A stretch of 39,984 bases of DNA. Source: Oscillibacter sp. (lineage in GTDB: Bacteria > Bacillota > Clostridia > Oscillospirales > Oscillospiraceae). Of the stretch, positions 32,024 to 39,522 are shown in pieces (the stretch's first letter is position 1; each line of letters begins with the position of its first letter). The notes beneath the pieces were generated by a model. That model ran no database searches, had not been told where the DNA came from, and was given only the letters and a program-made list of their open reading frames with translations. A program made the position numbers and the translations under genes. The stretch is taken from NCBI GenBank assembly GCA_017446225.1, contig JAFSRH010000011.1, positions 1 to 39,984 of the forward strand, in the 5' to 3' direction.

Positions 32024-33502
32024 TCAGGATTCCGACAGCTTCGCAAGGCCGCTTCTCAGACGCCGCAGGGTTTCGGCCTTGCCCAAAATGTGGCACAGCT
32101 CCACGGCCCCGCCGGGTGTGACGGCCCGTCCTGACACCGCGATCCGGACCGGCCACAGAAGCGTGGCGTTCTTGACGCCCAACGCCCCGGCAAGGGGAAA
32201 GAGCGCGTCGCGTATGGCTTCCAAAGTCCAGTCCGGGACGGCTTCCAGCGCAGGCAACGCCGCTTCGAGCATGGCCTTGGACACCTCCGGAGTCGTTTTA
32301 GACTTCTTATTCGTGAACAGCGTAATATCGTACTCGGGAAGGGCATCGAAAAAGTCGATTTTTCCGGGAATGTCGGACAGCTTTTCACAACGGGCCTGTA
32401 AAAGTCCCGCGATTTCGGACGCGCTGACGTCCGGATTTTTCACGGCCCGTTGGATATACGGCGCGGCCGCGTCCGCGAACGCTTCCGGCGTCATGGCGCG
32501 CAGATAGGCGGCGTTGAAGTAAGTCAGCTTCTCCATGTCAAAGATGGCGGGGGACTTGGAAATGCCCGCGACGTCGAACGCCTCCACGAGTTCCGGGAGC
32601 GTAAAAAACTCTTTTTCGGCCAGTTCCCCGCGCGGGGACCATCCCAGAAGCGCCACATAGTTCAGTACCGCCGGGGTCAGGTACCCTTGCGCGATCAGGT
32701 CCTCATAGGACGGGTCGCCGTGACGCTTCGACATTTTATTATGGGCGTCCCGCATGACCGGCGAACAGTGCACGTACTCCGGAATTTCCCAGCCGAACGC
32801 CTCATAGAGCAGGTTGTACTTCGGCGCGGAAGCCAGATATTCGCTCCCCCGTACCACGTGGGTAATGCCCATCAGGTGGTCGTCCACCACGTTCGCGAAA
32901 TTGTACGTGGGCAGTCCGTCCCGCTTGAGTAAAACTTGGTCGTCCATCTCCCGGTTCTCTACGGTGATGTCGCCGAAAGAGACGTCATGAAAGGTCGTGG
33001 AGCCTTCGCGGGGGATTTTCTGACGGATTACGTACGGTTCCCCGGCGGCGGCTTTCGCGTCCGATTCCGCGCGGGTGAGCGCGCGGCACGGGTCCTCCTC
33101 CCGGGAAAACGCGCCGGTCTCCTCCTCCGCGGCGCATTTTTCGCAGAAACAGCGGTACGCCGCGCCCTTGTCCGCCAGCAGACGGGCATACATACCGTAC
33201 AGTTCCCGGCGTTCCGACTGAACGTACGGCCCGACCGGCCCGCCGATGTCGGGGCCTTCGTCATGGTCCAGCCCGCACTCCGCGAGGGTGCGGTAAATCA
33301 CTTCCGTGGCGCCTTCCACGAGGCGGTTCTGATCGGTGTCCTCAATGCGCAGAACGAACGTACCGCCGCCGTGACGGGCAATCAGCCACGTATACAGCGC
33401 GGTCCGCAGGTTTCCAACGTGCATATACCCGGTAGGCGATGGCGCGAACCGCGTACGGACTTTTCCGCGCGGGATTCGTGCCTCAAGTTCTTCCAGTGTC
33501 AT
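32024..33502 (-). CDS. gltX: Glutamyl-tRNA synthetase
   Basis: This 492-residue class I synthetase charges tRNA-Glu. The N-terminal RFAPSPTGYMHVGNLRTALY contains the HIGH-type motif as HVGN (28-31). KMSKR is at 256-260 in NKMSKRHGD. A zinc-binding cysteine group CFCEKC is at 118-123. The C-terminal helical anticodon-binding domain is complete. Length is normal for the family. A GGGAGGG ribosome-binding site precedes the ATG. Whether the enzyme is discriminating or also charges tRNA-Gln cannot be read from sequence by eye. asnA is downstream in the same operon, linking aminoacyl and amide metabolism. Confidence 0.96.
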   Translation of the reverse strand: MTLEELEARIPRGKVRTRFAPSPTGYMHVGNLRTALYTWLIARHGGGTFVLRIEDTDQNRLVEGATEVIYRTLAECGLDHDEGPDIGGPVGPYVQSERRELYGMYARLLADKGAAYRCFCEKCAAEEETGAFSREEDPCRALTRAESDAKAAAGEPYVIRQKIPREGSTTFHDVSFGDITVENREMDDQVLLKRDGLPTYNFANVVDDHLMGITHVVRGSEYLASAPKYNLLYEAFGWEIPEYVHCSPVMRDAHNKMSKRHGDPSYEDLIAQGYLTPAVLNYVALLGWSPRGELAEKEFFTLPELVEAFDVAGISKSPAIFDMEKLTYFNAAYLRAMTPEAFADAAAPYIQRAVKNPDVSASEIAGLLQARCEKLSDIPGKIDFFDALPEYDITLFTNKKSKTTPEVSKAMLEAALPALEAVPDWTLEAIRDALFPLAGALGVKNATLLWPVRIAVSGRAVTPGGAVELCHILGKAETLRRLRSGLAKLSES

Positions 33503-33533
33503 GGCGGACCCTCCCTGTAATACTCATACGTCT

Positions 33534-33561
33534 ATTATCCCTGTTTTTTCCGGATTGTCAA
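33534..33561 (-). promoter_or_regulatory. Promoter of the gltX-asnA operon
   Basis: On the minus strand a perfect TTGACA (33561-33556) and GATAAT (33539-33534) are 16 bp apart, about 32 bp upstream of the gltX ATG. Confidence 0.75.
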
Positions 33562-33617
33562 GCCGGAAATGCGCCGGAATCCCGCGCGGTTTTTTCTCGC
33601 GCCGCGGCGGCTATGTC

Positions 33618-33646
33618 TTGTAATCCGGCGCGAAATTTGCTATACT
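33618..33646 (+). promoter_or_regulatory. Promoter of the ATP-grasp/PHP/deacetylase cluster
   Basis: TTGTAA (33618-33623) and TATACT (33641-33646) are 17 bp apart, divergent from the gltX promoter. It is the only clear promoter ahead of the four tightly packed genes at 33681-38158. Confidence 0.75.
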
Positions 33647-33680
33647 GTCCGGAAAGACCATGGAAGGGCGGTGGCGGACA

Positions 33681-34793
33681 ATGCGGACAGTCATCATCAC
33701 GGACGCAAAATACCGGGCTTCCGTTGCGGCGGTGCGGACGCTGGGACGCGCGGGGTACCGGGTCGTTGTGACGCAGACGCGCGCCGACTGCCCGTGGACC
33801 CCTCCGGCGTTCGCGTCGCGCTACGTGGCCGAACGCCACTGGCTCCCCGGGGCCGCCGCGGACGGAAACTACTCCGAGTATCTGCTGGCCCTGCTGGAAC
33901 GTTACGACAAGCCGGCGCTCTTCTGCACGGGGGCCGCTACGCTGAACGTGGTATCGTGGCAGAGGGAACGCTTCCGGACGCTGTGCCGCTTTCTGATCGC
34001 CTCCCCGGGCGCGCTCAACGCCCTGAACGACAAGGAAGCCGTACACCGCCGCTGTCTGGAACTGCACATTCCCGTCCCGCTGGAATATGACGGCAAACCC
34101 GAACGCTATCCGGTCGTGGTAAAGCCGCATTGCGGCGAAAAATTCGGCCTGAAAGCGCGGGAACGCTATCAAATCGCGCGGAACGAAAAAGAGTGGCGGA
34201 CCGCCGTCTCCGCCATGAGCGCCTACGACAACGCCCCGCTGGTACAGGAATACGTACAGGGGGACGGCATGGGGGCCAGTCTGCTGATGGGCCGTGACGG
34301 CGTACTGCTGGGCGCGCTCTGTCACCGGCGGATACGGGAGTATCCGATCAGCGGCGGGCCGTCCGCGTGCTGTGAGAGCGTCTACGATGACGCCTTGGTG
34401 CAACAGGCCCATAAACTCTTACGCTCCTTCGGCTTTCAGGGCCTCGCCATGGTGGAGTTCAAGGGCGGGCGGGTACTGGAAGTCAACCCGCGAATCTGGG
34501 GCAGTTTTCCCCTGACGGAAAAGGCCCGCAGTCCGTTGCCGCTCCGCTACGTACAGGCGGCGTACGGCGCCCCGTCCCCCTATGTCCCGCACGACTACCG
34601 AAACGGCGTGCGAATGCGGTTCCTGTTGAATGACAGCGCCGCCCTGCTCAGCCTGTTGCGGCACGGACACGTACGCGCGTTTCTCCGGGGACTGCCCGAC
34701 TGTCTGTTCGCGCAGGAGGCCTTGTCGAGCTGGCGCGACCCCGCGCCCATGCTCCGGTATCTCCGTAACACGCTTTTCACGCGCCGGGGGTAG
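33681..34793 (+). CDS. ATP-grasp family ligase, substrate unknown
   Basis: This 370-residue protein is an ATP-grasp enzyme of the carbamoyl-phosphate-synthase-like/carboxylate-amine ligase group. The N-terminal MRTVIITDAKYRASVAAVRTLG resembles the preATP-grasp fold. KEAVHRRCLELHIPVPLEYD, YPVVVKPHCGEKFGLKARERY (ATP-binding lysine) and LVQEYVQGDGMGASLLM follow. GLAMVEFKGGRVLEVNPRIWGSF holds the metal-binding Glu and Asn. The family couples ATP hydrolysis to joining a carboxylate and a nucleophile, but its substrate here is unknown. The ATG at 33681 is chosen for the family N-terminus; an ATG seven codons earlier is possible. The PHP gene follows 5 bp after the stop. Confidence 0.85.
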   Translation: MRTVIITDAKYRASVAAVRTLGRAGYRVVVTQTRADCPWTPPAFASRYVAERHWLPGAAADGNYSEYLLALLERYDKPALFCTGAATLNVVSWQRERFRTLCRFLIASPGALNALNDKEAVHRRCLELHIPVPLEYDGKPERYPVVVKPHCGEKFGLKARERYQIARNEKEWRTAVSAMSAYDNAPLVQEYVQGDGMGASLLMGRDGVLLGALCHRRIREYPISGGPSACCESVYDDALVQQAHKLLRSFGFQGLAMVEFKGGRVLEVNPRIWGSFPLTEKARSPLPLRYVQAAYGAPSPYVPHDYRNGVRMRFLLNDSAALLSLLRHGHVRAFLRGLPDCLFAQEALSSWRDPAPMLRYLRNTLFTRRG

Positions 34794-34798
34794 GATTT

Positions 34799-35521
34799 AT
34801 GGAACTTCGCCTTGATTTGCATATACATTCCCATCATTCCCCGGACGGCGTCCTGACGCTGTCCGAAATCGCCTCCCGCGCGCGGGAGGCCGGACTGCAC
34901 GGCGTGGCCGTCTGTGACCATGACCGCGTCCTTCCGGAAGCGGAACGCGCCGCCGCGTTCCCGGGACTGCTGTTGATCCCGGGCGTGGAGGTCTCCACGG
35001 ACGCCGGACACCTGTTAGGGTGGTTCGTGACGGAACCGGTCCGGGCGCGTACCCTTCCGGAAGCCGTGGCGGAAATCCACGCGCAGGGCGGAATTGCGGT
35101 CCTTGCGCACCCCTTCGAGCACACGAAACGCCCGGAACGCGCCGAACAGGCGTTGCCGTACGTGGACGGAATCGAGGTCTGGAACAGCCGCGCCGACCGG
35201 AAAAACCGTCAAGCCAACGCAATGGCCCGGGCGTTCGCCGCCGCCCACGCCGTACGCGGCTTCGCCGGAAGCGATGCCCACACCCGCCACGAAATCGGCA
35301 ACGGCGTCACGGTGGCGCGCGCGGACGCCCCAACGCCGGAGGCGGTACGGGCGGCGTTGCTGTCGGGGGACGTCCGGACCGAGGGACGGCGCAGTAAGGC
35401 GGTATGGACCGCCGTAAGCCAGTACGCGCGGCGCAGAAAGCGCGGGGCCGGACCGCTTTCGTACGTCAAATGGGCGGCGTTTGCCGTAAAATGTGTTTTA
35501 GAGGACCTGTTCCGGCCGTGA
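34799..35521 (+). CDS. PHP-domain phosphoesterase
   Basis: This 240-residue protein has a PHP-fold metal-dependent phosphoesterase core: D6-x-H8-x-H10 in LDLHIHSHHSPDG, VCDHDRV (D40, H41), GVEVST (E64), VLAHPFEH (H104) and GSDAH (159-161). These are the residues that bind a trinuclear metal site. Similar proteins hydrolyse small phosphate compounds, nucleotides or phosphosugars. The C-terminal 45 residues are basic and unlike the core. The gene begins 5 bp after the ATP-grasp gene and is 34 bp ahead of the deacetylase, suggesting joint action. The substrate is unknown. Confidence 0.88.
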   Translation: MELRLDLHIHSHHSPDGVLTLSEIASRAREAGLHGVAVCDHDRVLPEAERAAAFPGLLLIPGVEVSTDAGHLLGWFVTEPVRARTLPEAVAEIHAQGGIAVLAHPFEHTKRPERAEQALPYVDGIEVWNSRADRKNRQANAMARAFAAAHAVRGFAGSDAHTRHEIGNGVTVARADAPTPEAVRAALLSGDVRTEGRRSKAVWTAVSQYARRRKRGAGPLSYVKWAAFAVKCVLEDLFRP

Positions 35522-35555
35522 CGCCGGAGATTGTCTGTAAGGAGTGAACAAAGCG

Positions 35556-37556
35556 ATGTCCCTGATTGTCAAAGCGGGAAAGGCCGCAAAACGTCTCCTG
35601 AAATCCGCGCACATACTGCCGGAGGAAGTCCCGCACATCAGCTACGCCCGGCGTATCGAGCGCGTGAACACTTCGGAACGTATCTGCGCCATGACCTTTG
35701 ACGATGGACCTATGGACCTTCCGGCCGCCCCGGACCAGTTCCACGGACGCGCCCTGACGGAGTTGCTTTTAGACGCCCTTTCCGAGTTCGGCGCAAAGGG
35801 TACCTTTGACGTAATCGGCGACACCGGCCTGAATTACCCCGACAAGGCCGGTAGAAACGGCTCCGCCGCGTGGGGCGGTATCCGCTTCGACCACTACCCC
35901 GACATCCATCAGGACGAACACGGCGGCGCGGTCCATAACGACCGTATCATCCGGCGTATGCTCGCGGAGGGACACCAGATTACCAATCACGGCTACCGGC
36001 ACATCCTCTTCGGAAAGAAGCCGTTCGTCTACGGAAGGCGCGTACATTACGGCTCCGTGCACAGCGCGGTCGGGGACCTCAAACGCCTTGACGCGTGGAT
36101 GAAAGAAAATTACGGGTACGATATCACAATGGGGCGGCCGCCGCACTACGTGGACGGACTCAACGGCGGCTTCACGAGTTACGACGTCTACGACCGCATG
36201 GGATACCAGTATCTGGCGGCGTCTTTTGACGGCGGCGGCTGGCTCCCGTCCGGGAAGCGGGCCAAGGATGCGCTGGAAGCCGAAATCGTGGCCATGACGT
36301 CCCCCATACGCGCCGCGCTTGTGGAGAACCCCGACTTTTTCTGCGGACAGATCATCTTCCAGAAAGACGGTTACAATATGTCCCGGCGCACCCCGGTGGC
36401 GTGGGGACTGCCCCTGCAATTAGAAATCCTGCACCAGTACAAGTACCGGGTGGTGACGGTGGAACAGCTCATGGAAGCGTGTCCGTTTACGGACGTGGAC
36501 CGGGAACACCCGCTCTTTGAAAAAATGGCGCGTCTGGCCAAACGCCGCGGCGTGGCCTACTCCGACAACCGCCTCCGCCTCGAAAATCACATGACCATGG
36601 GGGAACTGGCCATGTTGCTGGCCCCGAAAGAAGAGGCCATGGACCTGCGCTGGGCGTGTATGCGGCGGGTCAAACGCCGGGTACACCCGTACTACGGCGC
36701 GGTGGCGTGGTGTAAACGGGAACGCATTCTCCCCCGGGACACGGACCCGGACGCCCCCGTAACCGAACTGCCCTTCGGGATTTTTGACAAGACCAAGACC
36801 TTTACACGCCGCGCCGTTTATGAGGCGTTCCGGGAGGACTGGCTGAATCAGGGGGAGTATCAGGAAGCGGAGATACGGCGGATTGAGGAACAGTTACACG
36901 GCTGGGCGGTACCGACCTTGCCGCCGACATCCGCCGCGTTGGACGCCCCCGAAGCGGCCGCGGAATCCGTAGCGGACGAAGTGACGGTACCCGTACCGGA
37001 CGCGGCCACGGAACCCGTAGCGGACGAAGTGACGGCGCGCGTACCGGACGCGGCAACGGAACTTGTAGCGGACGACGTGACGTTGCCAGTACCGGAAACG
37101 GCCGCGGAATCCGTAGCGGACGAAGTCACGGTACCCGTACCGGACGCGGCCACGGAACCCGTAGCGGACGAAGCAACGGTACCCGTACCGGACGCGGCCG
37201 CGGAACTTGTAGCGGACGAAGTGACGGCGCGCGTACCGGACGCGGTAACGGAACCCGTAGCGGATGAAGTGACGGCGCGCGTACCGGACGCGGCAACGGA
37301 ACTTGTAGCGGACGAAGTCACGGTACCCGTACCGGACGCGGCCGCGGAACCCGTAGCGGACGCCACTTCCGCCGAAACGCAGTACGTACAGGCGCTCGCG
37401 GAAGTCTACACGGAAGATTCCGCGGACGTCCACAAAATCCGGAATCTGCCCCACGTGGACGATATCCCCCACGTGGACGGTATCCCGCACATTGAGGAAC
37501 CACCCGCCGGAATTGAGGACCTCTTCCCGGAAGCGGGTCCCGGAAAGGAACGCTAA
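35556..37556 (+). CDS. NodB-type polysaccharide deacetylase with SLH-like region and 16-residue tandem repeats
   Basis: This 666-residue protein starts at ATG 35556, 12 bases after AAGGAG; the GTG at 35544 directly abuts the Shine-Dalgarno. A NodB deacetylase domain spans about 40-310, with TFDDGP (47-52), the metal-binding NHGYRH (144-149, His145 and His149), MGRPPHY, and SFDGGGWLP. Residues about 312-400 resemble SLH repeats (FTDVDREHPLFEKMARLAKRRG, then HPYYGAVAWCKRERIL). Residues 472-599 are eight copies of VADEVTVPVPDAATEP-like units, and the tail has three PHVDDI-type steps. No signal peptide is visible, which is odd for a deacetylase of cell-wall or capsule polymer. It may be exported by another route or act inside the cell. 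Confidence 0.87.
   Translation: MSLIVKAGKAAKRLLKSAHILPEEVPHISYARRIERVNTSERICAMTFDDGPMDLPAAPDQFHGRALTELLLDALSEFGAKGTFDVIGDTGLNYPDKAGRNGSAAWGGIRFDHYPDIHQDEHGGAVHNDRIIRRMLAEGHQITNHGYRHILFGKKPFVYGRRVHYGSVHSAVGDLKRLDAWMKENYGYDITMGRPPHYVDGLNGGFTSYDVYDRMGYQYLAASFDGGGWLPSGKRAKDALEAEIVAMTSPIRAALVENPDFFCGQIIFQKDGYNMSRRTPVAWGLPLQLEILHQYKYRVVTVEQLMEACPFTDVDREHPLFEKMARLAKRRGVAYSDNRLRLENHMTMGELAMLLAPKEEAMDLRWACMRRVKRRVHPYYGAVAWCKRERILPRDTDPDAPVTELPFGIFDKTKTFTRRAVYEAFREDWLNQGEYQEAEIRRIEEQLHGWAVPTLPPTSAALDAPEAAAESVADEVTVPVPDAATEPVADEVTARVPDAATELVADDVTLPVPETAAESVADEVTVPVPDAATEPVADEATVPVPDAAAELVADEVTARVPDAVTEPVADEVTARVPDAATELVADEVTVPVPDAAAEPVADATSAETQYVQALAEVYTEDSADVHKIRNLPHVDDIPHVDGIPHIEEPPAGIEDLFPEAGPGKER
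36969..37352 (+). repeat. Eight tandem 48-bp repeats in the deacetylase gene
   Basis: Eight in-frame 48-bp units start at 36969, 37017, 37065, 37113, 37161, 37209, 37257 and 37305. A truncated copy precedes and follows them. Each unit encodes 16 residues beginning VAD and ending in P or S. Units differ at a few positions (VTVPVPD versus VTARVPD), so copies are similar but not identical. Repeat count could vary between strains without changing the frame. Confidence 0.9.
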
Positions 37557-38158
37557 TGCGGCTCGAACTGGAACATTTTACCGTTGACGGCGCGTACGGC
37601 TGGAATCAGGACTGGTTCCCCGGCTGGTTTATGCGTATCGGCGGCTGCGCGGCGGTCACGGCCTGCGATTCCCTGATCTATTTCGCGCTCCGGTTCGGCC
37701 GAACCGACCTCATCCCCTTTGACCCCGCGCGCATCACCCGGAAAAATTACCTGCTTCTCTCCGAACGCGTCAAGCCGTTTCTCCATCCGCGTATGCGGGG
37801 CATTGACCGCCTCGAAATCTATCAGGACGGCCTTGCACGTTACTTCCGTAACGCCGGCGTATCGGGTCCGCGTCCGGACGGACTGCACGGGGACGCGCCC
37901 TATCCGGACGCCGCCGCCGCCCTGCGCCGGCAAATTCGGAACCGTTACCCCGTGCCGTTCCTCCTGCTCACCCACCGCGACCGGGAATTCTCCTTCTATG
38001 AATGGCACTGGTTTCTTCTCATGGGCTTTGACGAGCGTCCCGGCGCGCTCATGGCAAAGGCCGTCACGTACGGCGCTTCCCGCTGGCTGGACTTTCAACG
38101 CCTCTGGGATACCGGACGGGCCGAAAAGGGCGGGATGATTCTGTTTTCGTTTCCCTGA
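37556..38158 (+). CDS. Papain/C39-like fold protein, possible cysteine peptidase
   Basis: The 200-residue protein has the pattern of a papain-like cysteine peptidase fold. RIGGCAAVTACDSLIYFAL (Cys31 near the N-terminus of a helix) resembles the nucleophile helix. FYEWHWFLLMGFDE (His151) resembles the catalytic His strand. A linking LLLTHRDREFS precedes it. These assignments rest on local pattern only; no signal peptide is seen. The ATG overlaps the previous stop (TAATG), so it is coupled to the deacetylase gene. It could process or bind a peptide made or modified by the neighbouring enzymes, which is speculation. Confidence 0.6.
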   Translation: MRLELEHFTVDGAYGWNQDWFPGWFMRIGGCAAVTACDSLIYFALRFGRTDLIPFDPARITRKNYLLLSERVKPFLHPRMRGIDRLEIYQDGLARYFRNAGVSGPRPDGLHGDAPYPDAAAALRRQIRNRYPVPFLLLTHRDREFSFYEWHWFLLMGFDERPGALMAKAVTYGASRWLDFQRLWDTGRAEKGGMILFSFP

Positions 38159-38255
38159 TTCCGCCCCTTTTCCACAATTCCACATTTTTCCAACGCATAA
38201 AGCCGGAAATTTTCCACAAACTTTCCCCGAATGTTAGAAACAGGGGGAACGGATT

Positions 38256-39386
38256 ATGAAACACCCGCTTGCTGTGTTGGCCGTCCTGCTGACGCTCTGC
38301 GGCACGGCGTACGCGGCCGGTATGCCCGAAGTCAACGCGCCATCGGTCGTGCTCATGGAGAAGGAGACCGGAACCGTCCTGTTCGCGCGGGACGAGCATA
38401 CCCAACGCGAACCCGCGAGCGTCACCAAAATTATGACCATCCTGCTGACCATGGAAGCCATTGACAACGGCACCCTGTCCTATGACAGCGTGGTCACCGC
38501 CTCCGCGCACGCAAGCTCCATGGGCGGCAGTCAGATTTGGTTACGCGAAAACGAACAAATGACCGTGGAGGAAATGCTGAAGGCGGTTTGCGTGGTCTCG
38601 GCGAACGACTGCGCCGTTGCGCTGGGCGAACATCTGGCCGGGAGCGAAGAGGCGTTTGTGGAGCGTATGAACCGCCGCGCCAAAGAACTCGGCATGGCCG
38701 ACACCGTCTTTCGGAACGCCACCGGCCTTCCCGCGCCCGGACACGTCACCTCCGCCTATGACATCGCCCTGATGAGCCGGGAACTGATTCTCCGGCATCC
38801 CGACATCCGCCGCTTTACGACTATCTGGATGGACAGCCTGCGCGGCGGGACTTCCGTTCTGGTCAACACAAACAAACTCCTGCGCACGTTCGACGGGGCG
38901 ACCGGCCTGAAAACCGGGTCCACCGGGACGGCGCGTTACTGCCTGTCGGCCACGGCGGAGCGGGAGGGAATGGAACTCATCGCGGTGGTACTCAAGGGCG
39001 ACACGTCCGCGCAACGCTTTCAGGACGCGAAAACGCTTCTGAGTTACGGCTTCTCGCGCTACGCCCTGCGTTCCGTGGAGCCGGAGACGCCGCTTCCGCC
39101 CGTGCCGGTGAACATGGGCACGGCGGAGAGCGTGGACGTGGAGCCGGACGGAACCTGCCTGCTGTTGCTGGACAAGGACAAGGCGGCGCTGTTGCGTCAG
39201 GAAGTGGCCTTGGAGGAGGCGTTACAGGCCCCCGTGGAGAAGGGGACGCGCGTTGGGACGCTGACGGCCTACGCCGGGGACGAACTGTTGGCGGAAATCC
39301 CGCTTGTGACGGCCGCGGAGGTGCCGCGCGTCACTTACGGGGAAATGTTTCTCCGGGTCCTGCGTATGGCCTTTCTGGACGATTGA
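38256..39386 (+). CDS. dacF: D-alanyl-D-alanine carboxypeptidase (penicillin-binding protein, S11)
   Basis: This 376-residue exported enzyme trims the terminal D-Ala from peptidoglycan stem peptides. A signal peptide (residues about 1-21, cleavage after AYA) leads into the S11 domain. The active-site motifs are S55-x-x-K58 (SVTK), S115-x-N117 (SAND) and K219-T-G (KTGSTG). Residues about 285-360 form the C-terminal beta domain of DacF/PBP5-type proteins. The ATG follows CAGGGGG by 8 bases. The last codons and stop lie in a 57-bp tandem duplication. Its role (vegetative or sporulation) cannot be decided; the presence of sigG shows that spores are likely. Confidence 0.93.
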   Translation: MKHPLAVLAVLLTLCGTAYAAGMPEVNAPSVVLMEKETGTVLFARDEHTQREPASVTKIMTILLTMEAIDNGTLSYDSVVTASAHASSMGGSQIWLRENEQMTVEEMLKAVCVVSANDCAVALGEHLAGSEEAFVERMNRRAKELGMADTVFRNATGLPAPGHVTSAYDIALMSRELILRHPDIRRFTTIWMDSLRGGTSVLVNTNKLLRTFDGATGLKTGSTGTARYCLSATAEREGMELIAVVLKGDTSAQRFQDAKTLLSYGFSRYALRSVEPETPLPPVPVNMGTAESVDVEPDGTCLLLLDKDKAALLRQEVALEEALQAPVEKGTRVGTLTAYAGDELLAEIPLVTAAEVPRVTYGEMFLRVLRMAFLDD

Positions 39387-39451
39387 GCCTAAAACGGGGA
39401 AATGTTTCTCCGGGTCCTGCGTATGGCCTTTCTGGACGATTGAGCCTAAAA
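39338..39451 (+). repeat. 57-bp perfect tandem duplication over the end of dacF
   Basis: The 57-bp unit starting CGGGGAAATG at 39338 is repeated exactly from 39395, and identity continues for 2 more bases after 39451. The first copy encodes the last 16 dacF codons, including the stop; the second is untranslated and sits between the stop and the terminator. Perfect identity suggests a very recent event or a local assembly artefact. Confidence 0.95.
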
Positions 39452-39481
39452 CGCCCGGACGGCGCGAACCGTCCGGGCGTT
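39447..39481. terminator. Bidirectional terminator between dacF and the pilin gene
   Basis: AACGCCCGGACGG (39450-39462) pairs perfectly with CCGTCCGGGCGTT (39469-39481), a 13-bp stem with a 6-nt loop. AAAA at 39448-39451 gives a T run on the minus strand for the pilin gene. On the plus strand only a short T-poor tail follows. Confidence 0.8.
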
Positions 39482-39522
39482 GCCTGTTTGGCTTGTCAGA
39501 TTGTCGGGTTAGGGATTAGCCG

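Noticed and set aside
36969-37352. The 48-bp repeats as a CRISPR array
   Set aside because: There are no unique spacers. The repeats are contiguous, in frame and part of an open reading frame.
38168-38219. Two TTTTCCACAA copies as DnaA boxes or an origin
   Set aside because: Two near-consensus 9-mers without an AT-rich unwinding region or dnaA/dnaN neighbours are not enough.
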